The notes: generated by a model from the sequence alone, not told the origin. Shown: positions 9,062-17,542, counted from the stretch's first letter. The stretch: DNA of 24,425 nucleotides from CAYRNC01 sp964425645 (GCA_964425645.1 CAYRNC010000017.1:1-24425), one strand, 5' to 3'. Numbers and translations are program-made.

Positions 9062-9188
9062 AATACATATCGCCCCCCGTCCACTTAAATTGTCTGATAA
9101 TTATCAAGGTTACATTTTTAATACCGATCAGTGTTTTAACTGAAAAGACTAACAGCTTTAGCTAAGCAGTTTTAAGATAATTGAATAA

Positions 9189-9217
9189 ATTATATCGTAC
9201 AGTCGCATTAATGTAAA
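9189..9217 (-). promoter_or_regulatory. Sigma-70-type promoter of the V-ATPase operon
   Basis: On the minus strand TTTACA (9217-9212) and TATAAT (9194-9189) are separated by exactly 17 bases, giving 11 of 12 consensus positions. The predicted transcript would start near 9182, leaving a leader of about 120 bases before the first ATPase gene. The rest of the 295-base spacer (9062-9356) holds only weak inverted repeats. No riboswitch-like structure was recognised in the leader. Confidence 0.8.
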
Positions 9218-9280
9218 CTCTTTTCGCAGAGATAGTTAAGAATTTGACAAAAAAAATATACAATTCGTTAACCTGCCTGC

Positions 9281-9334
9281 ACTTCGGTTGTGTCAGGGCT
9301 GTCCGCCTGGCTAATCTCATCGATCGTACGATGA
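9281..9334 (-). terminator. Weak inverted repeats behind the GntR gene
   Basis: Two small dyads follow the GntR stop codon. TCATCG/CGATGA flank a 6-base centre at 9317-9334, and CCTGCAC pairs with GTGTCAGG (one bulge) around 9279-9300. A run of T on the minus strand follows about 20 bases later at 9250-9257. They could form an imperfect terminator or a binding site. The geometry is not that of a classic terminator, so confidence is low. Confidence 0.25.
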
Positions 9335-9356
9335 CGGATCTGCATAAAGAATACCG

Positions 9357-10037
9357 CTATTTTTGTTGGGCTCTGAGGTATTTATCCAGTTTTGATCCGT
9401 ATTGTATCGCCTGTTTATACAAAAGGTTGCCCGCCCTTTCTCCATCGCCTTCTTCAATTGCGCTGTAAATCGCTTTATTTGTATTGAAATATTCTATTAC
9501 ATGTTCCGGCATAGATCTAAAACCGCTTCTTGCACGCGCAAGCGTGTTCCACGTATTTATAGTCAAAAGCCTGAGTTTGCTGTTGGGGCAATCCTGCAAC
9601 AACAGTATATGGTATGCCTTGTTTGTTTCGCTGAAAGTCTTTATATCGTCGTTTGCAATCAAAGTTTTCATTTGTTTTAGCAAAAATTGCAGCTCTGACT
9701 TTGTATTGGGCTTTATATTGGGTATCGTCAGCTTAATAGCCTCCCTTTCCAATATTGCCCTTATTTCAATTGTCTCCGACACATCATCTATGTCTATTTG
9801 AGTTACAGTAACTCCCTCATAAGGCATTATGACAACCAATCCTTCGGCCTCAAGCCTTCTGCAGGCCTCCCGGACAGGAATCTCGCTTAGTCCGTACATT
9901 TCGGCTATTTTAGATAAGACCAGTTTTTCTCCCGGAACGAATTCGCCTGATACTATCGCCTCCCTTAAATAGGTGTAAACCTGTTGACTTTTCGTTTGTA
10001 TCAAAACTTTAGGTGTTGTTTTTTTTAGAGTCGCCAT
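9357..10037 (-). CDS. GntR-family (FadR/FCD-type) transcriptional regulator
   Basis: The product (226 residues from the chosen ATG) has an N-terminal winged helix: QVYTYLREAIVSGEFVPGEKL, then KIAEMYGLSEIPVREACRRLEAEGLV, the GntR recognition helix signature. An all-helical ligand domain of the FCD type follows (about residues 85-220). Such regulators usually sense carboxylic acids. The longest frame starts at 10067. That ATG would lie only a few bases from the predicted transcript start, so I prefer 10037 (AGGAAG nine bases upstream) or the ATG at 10043. It is transcribed separately from nifJ. A palindromic site overlaps its own promoter and recurs before the operon at the right end, so it is a candidate autoregulator and operon regulator. 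Confidence 0.88.
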   Translation of the reverse strand: MATLKKTTPKVLIQTKSQQVYTYLREAIVSGEFVPGEKLVLSKIAEMYGLSEIPVREACRRLEAEGLVVIMPYEGVTVTQIDIDDVSETIEIRAILEREAIKLTIPNIKPNTKSELQFLLKQMKTLIANDDIKTFSETNKAYHILLLQDCPNSKLRLLTINTWNTLARARSGFRSMPEHVIEYFNTNKAIYSAIEEGDGERAGNLLYKQAIQYGSKLDKYLRAQQK

Positions 10038-10065
10038 GAGCATAATCTTCCTTTCATGATTAAAC

Positions 10066-10077
10066 ATATATCATATA
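10066..10077 (-). promoter_or_regulatory. Putative GntR operator at its own promoter
   Basis: The plus strand reads ATATATCATATA, with the 11-bp palindrome TATAT-C-ATATA. It begins right at the -10 box and covers the likely transcription start. The 15 bases AACATATATCATATA (10063-10077) recur exactly at 24364-24378, before the right-hand operon. A short palindrome at this place suits repression by a dimeric FadR-type regulator. Assignment to this GntR protein is inference. Confidence 0.55.
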
Positions 10078-10104
10078 TTATATGCGCATTGCCCTCATTG
10101 TCAA
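10077..10104 (-). promoter_or_regulatory. Promoter of the GntR gene
   Basis: Minus-strand TTGACA (10104-10099), a 16-base spacer and TATAAT (10082-10077) make a consensus sigma-70-type promoter. The predicted start is near 10070, giving a leader of about 30 bases to the chosen ATG. The remaining spacer up to the nifJ stop (10105-10306) shows no clear terminator and no gene that I can support. Confidence 0.75.
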
Positions 10105-10306
10105 TTTCATTTACCCAACCGTTTTTAACCATCAGGCATAACGAAATCAGTGACAGCATTCAGTTTCGCACGCTTAAATCAGCCAATATATGCTAAGAGA
10201 GCCATGTATTTTACAGAAAAATCATATCATGTCACCTGTTTTAATACAATGATTTTAGAGTAAATTTTGTCAATTGGGATTTTGTATATAATGTCCCTTT
10301 TCTAAA

Positions 10307-13300
10307 TCACCTTGCAAGTTTTTTATAATTTTCCAGCCTCTCCTTTGCATCCCTTTCCGCCTTGGCAAAGAGTTCATCGGCCTGATTCGGAAACTCTCTT
10401 AATAGAGCTGTGTACCGCACCTGACCCATAAGATAATCCCTGTAGCTTTCGGTGGGATCCTTGGAATCCAATGTGAAGGGGTTTTTCCCTTCCTTTTTCT
10501 TTTCGGGGTTGTAACGATACAGATGCCAATAGCCGCTCTTAACCGCATCCAGCATGTCTTCCTGGGTTTTTCCCATCCCCTTCTTTATTCCGTGATTTAT
10601 GCAAGGGGCGTAGCATATGATCAAAGAAGGTCCGTCATATCTTTCCGCTTCCAATATAGTTTTTATGGTCTGATTCTTATCAGCACCCATGGCTATTTGG
10701 GCCACATACACGGTGCCGTAAGACATGGCCATCATGCCCAGATCCTTTTTCTTGGCCTTTTTACCGGAGGCTGCAAATTTGGCAATGGCCGCTGCGGGCG
10801 TTGATTTTGATGATTGTCCGCCTGTGTTTGAATAAACTTCCGTATCCAAAACGAGCAGATTTATGTCTTCACCTGAGGCCAGCACATGGTCAAGCCCACC
10901 GTAACCTATATCATAGGCCCAGCCGTCTCCTCCGATTCCCCATACGGATTTCTTCACTAAATAATCTTTTTTGTTGAGTATCTCCTTGATCAGCTTCTTT
11001 ACTTCTTCGTCGCCTTCATCCGAAGCCCCTTCCAAAACCTCTATAACTTTATCGCTCACATCTCTGGATATATCGCCGCTGCTGAAATTAGCAATCCAAT
11101 TCTCAAACACCGAGTGCATTTCTTCGGATATGTCATTTTCCATGAGCGCTTCCATGCTGTCTTTTATTTTATTGCGCATCTGTTTTATGCCTAAGACCAT
11201 TCCGAGGGCATATTCTGCGTTATCTTCAAAAAGTGAATTTGCCCAAGAAGGCCCTCTGCCGCTGTCATCCTTACAATATGGTATGTTCGGCGCCGAGGCT
11301 CCCCAAATAGAGGAACAACCGGTGGCGTTTGCAACCATCATGCGATCTCCAAACAGCTGCGTAATGAGCTTCACATAAGGGGTTTCCCCGCAACCTGCAC
11401 AGGCGCCCGAAAATTCAAGATAAGGCTTGGCAAATTGACTTCCTTTAATGCTTTCCTTACTGATAAGATTATCCTTAATTGTAACCTTTGTCTGTCCGTA
11501 ATCCCACTTTTCAACCTGCTTAAGCTGAGTTGACAGCGGTTTCATAACCAGGGCTCTTTGCTTTGAAGGACAAATATCGACACAGTTCCCGCAGCCAAGA
11601 CAATCCAGCGGAGAAACATCTATACGAAATTCCAGTCCTTCCAACCCTTTTCCCACAGCTTTTTTTGTTACATAATCTGCAGGAGCATCGGCTTTTTCGT
11701 TAATATCAACCAATACCGGACGAATAGCTGCGTGAGGACATACGTAAGAACAATGATTGCATTGGATGCAGTTTTCCGGTATCCATTCCGGTACGCTTGA
11801 CGCTACACCCCGCTTTTCATAGGCTGCCGTGCCGGAAGGAAATGATCCGTCTTCTCTTCCCGAAAATACGCTGACGGGCAGACTGTCCCCTTCCTGACGG
11901 TTCATAGGCATCATCACTTTGCTGATGAATTCCGGCGCATCAAACTCTTCTGCTTCTTCCAAATCCAGATCAGCCCACTTTGACGGTATATCCACCTTAA
12001 CGTAATCAGCAGCACCCCGCCTGACAGCCTCATGGTTCATGGCAACTACTTTTTCACCCTTTTTATCATATGCTTTGCTTACAGCCTCTTTTAGATAGGT
12101 AATTGCATCATTTGTCGGAATAACATTTGACAGGCTGAAAAATGCGGCCTGCATTATCATATTTATGCGATTCCCAAGGCCTATTTCACCTGCAATCTTT
12201 GTGGCGTCTATCTTATACATTTTTATCCCGTTATCCGCCAGATATTTTTTCATGGAATTCGGAAGATGCTTATCCAGGTCATCTTGATCAAACGTGCAGT
12301 TTAGCAAAAACGTCCCGCCCTTTTTCAAACCTTTAAGGAGGTCGTATTGCCCCACATAGGCCTGATTATGGCATGCCACAAAATCCGCTTTATCTATGAG
12401 ATATGAGGATTTAATTGGATTCTTGCCGAACCTCAGGTGGGATACGGTCACTCCGCCTGACTTTTTTGAATCATAGGCAAAATACCCTTGAACATAGAGA
12501 TCCGTCTTGTCCCCTATGATCTTAATGGCGCTTTTATTCGCCCCCACAGTTCCGTCGGAACCTAAGCCCCAGAACTTACACCCGATGGTACCCTCTGAAA
12601 CTGGATGGATATTCGCAGCAGGCGCAAGGGAGCTATAATACACATCATCCTCAATACCTATAGTGAATTGATTCTTCGGCTCCGCCTGATCCAAATTGTT
12701 AATTACGGAAACTATATGTTCCGGTCTCGTGTCTTTAGATCCTAGGCCGTATCTTCCCCCGTAAATCTGCGGAGCACTTTCTTCATTGCAGTACATGGTT
12801 TTAACGTCCATATAAAGAGGATCGCCTATCGATCCCGGCTCCTTGGTACGATCTAATACAGCGATGCGTCTTACCGTTTTCGGCATGACCGCTTTAAGAT
12901 GTTCAGGAGAAAAAGGCCTGTACAGCCTTACTTTTATCAGCCCTACCCTTTTACCCTGCTTAACAAGTGGATCCAGGGTCTCTTCAATAGTTTCACAAAT
13001 CGAACCCATCGCTACAATAACCTGTTCCGCTTCAGGGTGGCCTGCATAATCAAAAAGATGATAAGATCTGCCTGTTAACGCCTCAATTTCTTGCATGTAG
13101 TCGGAAACGATTCCCGGCACCGCCTGATGGAACTTATTTGCTGACTCCCTGGATTGAAAGAATATATCCGGGTTTTGAGCTGTGCCGCGAATAATCGGGT
13201 GCTCCGGGTTTAGAGAATTATCCCGAAATCTTTGAACGGCATCCATATCAAGAAGATTTTTCAGATCGGAAAAGTCAATGGCCTCAATCTTTTGGATCTC

Positions 13301-13837
13301 ATGTGATGTGCGAAACCCGTCAAAGAAATGCAAAAATGGTATGCGGCTTTTAATTGAAGCAAGGTGAGAGATACAGCCTAAGTCCATTACCTCCTGTACA
13401 GATCCTGAGGCAAGTAGGGCAAAACCCGTCTGCCTTGCTGCCATGACGTCTGAATGATCCCCAAATATACTTAAAGCATGGGTGGCAAGGGCCCTGGCTG
13501 ATACATGAAAAACACAAGGCAAAAGTTCGCCGGATATTTTGTACATATTAGGGATCATCAGCAGAAGACCCTGGGAAGCTGTATAAGTGGTTGTCAGGGC
13601 CCCGGCAGCCAAGGATCCGTGAACCGCGCCGGATGCTCCCGCCTCTGACTGCATTTCCATCACTTTAACCTCTTGGCCGAAGATGTTCTTTTTCCCATGA
13701 GCCGCCCATTCATCTACCAGCTCCGCCATATTAGATGAGGGTGTAATAGGATAAATTGCAGCCACATCCGTAAATGCATAGGATGCATAAGCAGCTGCAG
13801 TATTTCCGTCGATCGTCATCATCTTCTTGTGTTCCAT
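10307..13837 (-). CDS. nifJ: Pyruvate:ferredoxin (flavodoxin) oxidoreductase, single chain
   Basis: This 1176-residue homodimeric-type PFOR oxidises pyruvate with CoA to acetyl-CoA and CO2, reducing ferredoxin. It starts with the pyrimidine-binding domain (TIDGNTAAAYASYAFTDVAA, YPITPSSNMAE). The gamma-type domain follows (GLGSDGTVGANKSAIKIIG, near residue 430). Two ferredoxin-like clusters follow: CIQCNHCSYVCP (from about residue 690) and CLGCGNCVDICP (from about 746). The TPP domain has CAGCGE (Cys about 813 and 816), NATGCSS, GGDGWAYDIGYGGLDH and EVYSNTGGQ; CYAPCINHG near the end gives the last Cys of the third cluster. All three [4Fe-4S] sites are therefore complete. AAAAGGAGATATTTAG supplies the ribosome site. 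A group II intron ends about 57 bases upstream, so no native promoter is visible. Confidence 0.98.
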   Translation of the reverse strand: MEHKKMMTIDGNTAAAYASYAFTDVAAIYPITPSSNMAELVDEWAAHGKKNIFGQEVKVMEMQSEAGASGAVHGSLAAGALTTTYTASQGLLLMIPNMYKISGELLPCVFHVSARALATHALSIFGDHSDVMAARQTGFALLASGSVQEVMDLGCISHLASIKSRIPFLHFFDGFRTSHEIQKIEAIDFSDLKNLLDMDAVQRFRDNSLNPEHPIIRGTAQNPDIFFQSRESANKFHQAVPGIVSDYMQEIEALTGRSYHLFDYAGHPEAEQVIVAMGSICETIEETLDPLVKQGKRVGLIKVRLYRPFSPEHLKAVMPKTVRRIAVLDRTKEPGSIGDPLYMDVKTMYCNEESAPQIYGGRYGLGSKDTRPEHIVSVINNLDQAEPKNQFTIGIEDDVYYSSLAPAANIHPVSEGTIGCKFWGLGSDGTVGANKSAIKIIGDKTDLYVQGYFAYDSKKSGGVTVSHLRFGKNPIKSSYLIDKADFVACHNQAYVGQYDLLKGLKKGGTFLLNCTFDQDDLDKHLPNSMKKYLADNGIKMYKIDATKIAGEIGLGNRINMIMQAAFFSLSNVIPTNDAITYLKEAVSKAYDKKGEKVVAMNHEAVRRGAADYVKVDIPSKWADLDLEEAEEFDAPEFISKVMMPMNRQEGDSLPVSVFSGREDGSFPSGTAAYEKRGVASSVPEWIPENCIQCNHCSYVCPHAAIRPVLVDINEKADAPADYVTKKAVGKGLEGLEFRIDVSPLDCLGCGNCVDICPSKQRALVMKPLSTQLKQVEKWDYGQTKVTIKDNLISKESIKGSQFAKPYLEFSGACAGCGETPYVKLITQLFGDRMMVANATGCSSIWGASAPNIPYCKDDSGRGPSWANSLFEDNAEYALGMVLGIKQMRNKIKDSMEALMENDISEEMHSVFENWIANFSSGDISRDVSDKVIEVLEGASDEGDEEVKKLIKEILNKKDYLVKKSVWGIGGDGWAYDIGYGGLDHVLASGEDINLLVLDTEVYSNTGGQSSKSTPAAAIAKFAASGKKAKKKDLGMMAMSYGTVYVAQIAMGADKNQTIKTILEAERYDGPSLIICYAPCINHGIKKGMGKTQEDMLDAVKSGYWHLYRYNPEKKKEGKNPFTLDSKDPTESYRDYLMGQVRYTALLREFPNQADELFAKAERDAKERLENYKKLAR

Positions 13838-13893
13838 TCTAAATATCTCCTTTTCCGGTTACATCCAATGCCTGTTTCACCTTGTCCCATTTA
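13838..13893 (-). pseudogene. Orphan 3' coding tail upstream of nifJ (possible)
   Basis: Between the intron 3' end and nifJ the minus strand is open in the frame KWDKVKQALDVTGKGDI and stops with TAG one base before the nifJ ATG. The composition looks protein-like and the stop-start spacing resembles that of coupled genes. It may be the last codons of a gene whose remainder is hidden in or beyond the assembly gap, or chance. I do not recognise the peptide. Alternatively it is simply the nifJ leader. Confidence 0.3.
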
Positions 13894-14388
13894 ATCGGAT
13901 AGGTAGGAATTTCTCCTTCCTCTCGCATCACCTAGCATGCGGATCCGCACTAGGCGGTTTCAATTCAAATAGTAATCAACACGGCTAACGAACCCTCGCT
14001 TTGCGAGAATTTCTTTTGAGATTTTACAGAGTCCTGTGGTTTNNNNNNNNNNNNNNNNNNNNNNNNNNNNNNNNNNNNNNNNNNNNNNNNNNNNNNNNNN
14101 NNNNNNNNNNNNNNNNNNNNNNNNNNNNNNNNNNNNNNNNNNCTACTCTGATTCTCAATACACTTACATTCTTAAGTCTAGTTGACCTTGAAAGTTCGAC
14201 CCTTCCTGAATGCTCAGTACTGTGGTCTTTGCCGACTTCTCACAGTTCGTTGTTACTACAGATTTCTCTGCCTGTGGGACCCCACGGGATAAATCATCAA
14301 TCTTTCCTCGTCTACCTGCCTAATCTACCTACATGGGTTAGGATTGCCTTTTGGACTTCACCGCAGGTTGACGGCATGCCCGTCATAG
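13894..14388 (-). mobile_element. Group II intron (copy 2), class IIC-like, interrupted by assembly gap
   Basis: Both ends of a group II intron are visible on the minus strand. The 5' part (14387 to 14143) shares TATGACGGGCATGCCGTCAA and the GAGAAGTC...GGAAGGGTCGAAC block with copy 1. The 3' end has a domain V hairpin (13927-13961: ACCGCCTAGTGCGGATCC..., with the CGC triad seen in class IIC) and a domain VI hairpin (about 13894-13923) with an A-A mismatch or bulged A. It ends ...CTATCCGAT. An open frame of 25 codons (14042-13965) closes with TGA just before domain V and could be the maturase C terminus. Domain I lacks about 158 bases compared with copy 1. The first base is C instead of G. The two sides of the gap could also be different intron copies. 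Confidence 0.8.
14043..14142. other. Assembly gap (100 N)
   Basis: A run of exactly 100 N lies inside the group II intron, where its reverse transcriptase gene should be. The round length suggests a scaffold gap of unknown true size, caused by a repeated element. Missing sequence could be an intron-encoded protein of about 1.2-1.8 kb, or more. Confidence 0.98.
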
Positions 14389-14390
14389 AG

Positions 14391-14425
14391 ACAAAAGCGG
14401 CGGCTCACATCAGGAAACCGCCGCT
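14391..14425 (-). terminator. Rho-independent terminator of the TRAP/metabolic operon
   Basis: The minus strand has AGCGGCGG, a 14-base loop and CCGCCGCT (14425-14396), followed by TTTTGT. This 8-bp GC stem lies about 30 bases after the stop of the TRAP permease. The group II intron begins 3-8 bases behind the T tract. Confidence 0.85.
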
Positions 14426-14453
14426 AACTCTACAGCGGATAATCTAATTATTT

Positions 14454-16412
14454 TTATTGCACAAGACTTGCACGCTTTTCATTCCTCTTTTGCATCACAT
14501 TAGAAATAACGATAACTACAACAATCAACATTCCCAGAAGATCCGTCGTTGAGCCGGGAACAAATGACAGTATTCCTCCCCCCGCCATCAGGATCCTTTG
14601 AAATATATTTAATTTTGTTAACAAATACCCTTCCAAAGCTGCAGCCATTATCACAACACCTATGATAGCCGTCACCACACTGGTGGCTATGCTGAATACG
14701 GAGGTGCCTTCCAGCAAAAGGCTGGTGTTATAGCAAATAACAACGGGGACTAAGTAAGCCACTATACCCAGGCGCATTGCCTGAAAACCTACTGAAATCG
14801 GACTTGCGTTTGCCAGAGTACCTGCCGCATAGGCTGCCGGAGCATATGGAGGTGTAAAAAACATTGAAGCCCCTATATATATTAAAAACATGTGGGCCGC
14901 CAATAATGGAATACCTGCTTCTACCATTGCAGGGGCAACAAGAGTTGCGAGAACAATGTAACTGGCTATTCCGGAAACACCCATCCCCAGAATATAGCTG
15001 GCAAGGCCGCTATAAATAATTAAAAGGATGGTGCTGCCGCCTGCTATTGTTAATATCAAAGTTGAAATGTTTATCCCAAGGCCGGTCAATGAGACAGAAC
15101 CTACGATAATACCTGCACAGGAGATAATAGGAATTACCTCCATTAAATTTCTGCTTGTATTTTCAACGGCATCGATGAATGCTTTTAACGGTATTCTTTC
15201 CGCCACAAGCCTGATGATAACTATTGCTGCTGTTGCAATTAAAGCGGAACGCTCCGGACTGTACTGTATTACCAAAAGCAGAACAATCAGTACTGCAAAG
15301 GGCAGAAACAGTGTCCAGGCATTCTTTAATGCAGGCAGTAGTCTCGGTATTTCAATTTCCTCAGCAAACCCGGACAAATCGTCCTTGCAGGCCCTGAAGT
15401 GAATTTGCATGAAAACCGCTAAGAAATATAAAAGAGCAGGGATTATTGCGGCAATAGCTATCTTTGAATAGCCTAAGCCTGTAATATCTCCTGCAACAAA
15501 TGCTACCGCCCCCATGACGGGAGGTGCAATTAATCCGCCGGTAGAGGCTGTCGCTTCGACGGCGCCCGCGAATACCGGTTTATACCCGTTTTTCTTCATC
15601 GCAGGGATTGTGAATGATCCTGTGATCATAACGTTTGCGGTAGGGCTTCCAGAAATGCTCCCTAAAAGACTGCTGCTGACGACGGATACTTTGGCAATGC
15701 CCCCTTTAGTCTTGCCTACAAGGGATAAGGCCACATCCATAAATTTTTGGCCGCCGTCTCTCATGCTCAATAGGTTACCGAACAACAAGAAGGCTAAAAT
15801 TATAGTCGCACCGACAGCCAGTATAAATCCGAATATCCCCTGATCAGACAGGTAGACGAATCTCATAACCTGACCTGAGCTTGAATTCGGACCCAGAAGT
15901 AACTCAGGGAAGTAATTCGCAAATCTGGCATGTATCAGGAAAAAAACTACTACCACCACCATGGCGAGACCGGTAGTTCTCCTTACAGCTTCAAGCACTG
16001 CGATAATCATGATTGCTCCCATGAGCATTTCGATATCACTGACACCGAAGGTTCCGGCCAAAAAAATCGCTTTGTAATTTGCGGCCGGATATATAGTGGC
16101 AACGGCTGTACCCCCTATAAAAATCCAATCATACCAAGGTATTGTATTTTGGGGGTTTTTTTTACTAAACGGCAATAACATAAATACCAGTACTACAGAA
16201 AGGCCTAAGAACATAGGCAAGTAGACCTGGCTTGGAAAGTTAATCTTAAACACCAGGTTTAAGCCGGTCAAATATATCAGACCGAATGTAGGTATCGAAT
16301 AGCTGATTATTTTTGCGATTACTGCAACCGGACCGGTTAATGTACGGTATCGCACAGTTCCCTCATCACCGATTATCGGCTGCTTATTTTTATGATCAAT
16401 AGTATTTTTCAT
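14454..16412 (-). CDS. TRAP transporter permease, 4TM/12TM fusion (TAXI-associated)
   Basis: The 652-residue protein is almost entirely hydrophobic, with a short charged N terminus. It joins the small (4 TM, about residues 30-180) and large (12 TM, from about residue 190) TRAP membrane subunits in one chain, the arrangement that goes with TAXI-type binding proteins. GSISGSPTANVMITGSFTIPAMKKNGY and GGLIAPPVMGAVAFVAGDITG are signature loops of the large subunit, and the C-terminal half repeats a similar pattern (FFTPPYAPAAYAAG). It should import a carboxylate-type solute with Na+ or H+. It follows the binding protein by 107 bases, which include a strong hairpin, and is the last gene before the terminator. 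The substrate is not readable from the sequence. Confidence 0.95.
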   Translation of the reverse strand: MKNTIDHKNKQPIIGDEGTVRYRTLTGPVAVIAKIISYSIPTFGLIYLTGLNLVFKINFPSQVYLPMFLGLSVVLVFMLLPFSKKNPQNTIPWYDWIFIGGTAVATIYPAANYKAIFLAGTFGVSDIEMLMGAIMIIAVLEAVRRTTGLAMVVVVVFFLIHARFANYFPELLLGPNSSSGQVMRFVYLSDQGIFGFILAVGATIILAFLLFGNLLSMRDGGQKFMDVALSLVGKTKGGIAKVSVVSSSLLGSISGSPTANVMITGSFTIPAMKKNGYKPVFAGAVEATASTGGLIAPPVMGAVAFVAGDITGLGYSKIAIAAIIPALLYFLAVFMQIHFRACKDDLSGFAEEIEIPRLLPALKNAWTLFLPFAVLIVLLLVIQYSPERSALIATAAIVIIRLVAERIPLKAFIDAVENTSRNLMEVIPIISCAGIIVGSVSLTGLGINISTLILTIAGGSTILLIIYSGLASYILGMGVSGIASYIVLATLVAPAMVEAGIPLLAAHMFLIYIGASMFFTPPYAPAAYAAGTLANASPISVGFQAMRLGIVAYLVPVVICYNTSLLLEGTSVFSIATSVVTAIIGVVIMAAALEGYLLTKLNIFQRILMAGGGILSFVPGSTTDLLGMLIVVVIVISNVMQKRNEKRASLVQ

Positions 16413-16448
16413 ATAAGTGAGCCTCCGCCTCCATCCGAGTTTATGGGC

Positions 16449-16480
16449 CTGGAAGCAAATATCGCTATATTTGCTTCCAG
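16449..16480 (-). repeat. Intercistronic hairpin between binding protein and permease
   Basis: CTGGAAGCAAATAT and ATATTTGCTTCCAG form a perfect 14-bp stem around a 4-base loop. No T tract follows on the minus strand, so it is not a classic terminator. Placed between the TAXI gene and the TRAP permease, it most likely protects the upstream message or reduces read-through, giving more binding protein than permease. Confidence 0.7.
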
Positions 16481-16519
16481 ACTATAAATTAAACCACAGA
16501 TTCTAGGTGTACTTCAGTC

Positions 16520-17542
16520 TTAAAAATTCGCTTGTTCTTGATCCATTTCCTCTGTCCAGAGTCCAACTTCTTTGAAGTACTTGATTGCCCCATCATGCCA
16601 GGGTAAATTTACCGGGCGAACATACGTCCAATATTTGAACATTGCGTTCATGCCGATCAGTTCCTCTTGACTTTCGACAATGGCTTTAGTGACATTATAC
16701 GCATCTTCTTCGCTCATGGATGTTGTTGCATAGACCAGTACGGGTGTTGTAACTACAGGTATGCCTGCAGGTACCCCTTCTGTGTCGCCAAGGGTTTTGC
16801 CCGGGTAGAAATACGGGGCTTTTTCTCTAATTTTTTCGAATGCACTTTCGTCTATAGGAATGTAAACTGGAGATACCTGAGATGCATACTCAGCAATTTT
16901 GGATCCATTCAAAGAGACATACCCGGCATCAATTTTTTTATCCATCAAATCTGTTATAGGTTTAACCATAGAATCTTGAGGTATAGATTTAACATCCTTT
17001 ACAGGATCTATACCGTGCGCTTCAAGCACCAATCTTGAAGCATTGGTGTTCATCGTTGAGGAAACACCGAAATCCCAACCCACATTTTTTCCTTTAAGAT
17101 CATTTACAGTTTTTATACCGGTTCCTTCATATGTAACGAAAGACCAGGCCATATCCTCTCCCGTCATAAGCACTCTGAGGTCGGGACAGGGCTTGTCATA
17201 CCCTTGATCCTTATCCCCGTTGTAGGCCCAGGATACAATCGGCAAAATTGTATGCCCGACTTGGGCTTGTCCCTCTTGTACGCCTTTGGGAATTGCAAGG
17301 CTGCTGGATACAGACTGCATAAACACCTTATAATCCGTATATTTGTTAAGGATGTTTGTATAGGCAACACTTTCATTATATGAGCCGGTCCCCGAGGGTA
17401 AAGTCAATACTGTCAGGGTTGATTTTGAAGACTTCGCTCCCGGATCGTCAGAATCGGTATCCCCATTTGAACAGCCTGCAAAAAGGCTGAGAATGAGAAG
17501 CAAACATAGTGTAATTGAAACTATAGATTTTTTCTTACTCAT
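16520..17542 (-). CDS. TAXI-family TRAP transporter substrate-binding lipoprotein
   Basis: This 340-residue protein begins with a lipoprotein signal peptide: MSKKKS, a hydrophobic stretch, then the lipobox LFAGC with Cys24 as the lipidated residue. A Ser/Asp-rich linker follows. The mature part shows TAXI features: LPSGTGSYNESVAYTNIL, QAQVGHTILPIVSWAYNG, DLKGKNVGWDFGVSSTMNTNASRLVLEAHGI and an end with NLPWHDGAIKYFKEVGLW. It would catch the solute outside the cell and deliver it to the fused permease encoded next. CGGAGGAAAAATTGTA precedes the ATG. TAXI proteins with known ligands bind glutamate-like or other carboxylates, but no ligand can be assigned here. Confidence 0.93.
   Translation of the reverse strand: MSKKKSIVSITLCLLLILSLFAGCSNGDTDSDDPGAKSSKSTLTVLTLPSGTGSYNESVAYTNILNKYTDYKVFMQSVSSSLAIPKGVQEGQAQVGHTILPIVSWAYNGDKDQGYDKPCPDLRVLMTGEDMAWSFVTYEGTGIKTVNDLKGKNVGWDFGVSSTMNTNASRLVLEAHGIDPVKDVKSIPQDSMVKPITDLMDKKIDAGYVSLNGSKIAEYASQVSPVYIPIDESAFEKIREKAPYFYPGKTLGDTEGVPAGIPVVTTPVLVYATTSMSEEDAYNVTKAIVESQEELIGMNAMFKYWTYVRPVNLPWHDGAIKYFKEVGLWTEEMDQEQANF

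Noticed and set aside
9244..9264. Plus-strand TTGACA followed by A-rich DNA and TACAAT
   Set aside because: The spacer is about 9 bases and no plus-strand gene follows.
10270..10300. Plus-strand TATAAT box near 10290 with TTGTCA upstream
   Set aside because: The spacer is only about 14 bases and the only downstream plus-strand frames are antisense to nifJ.
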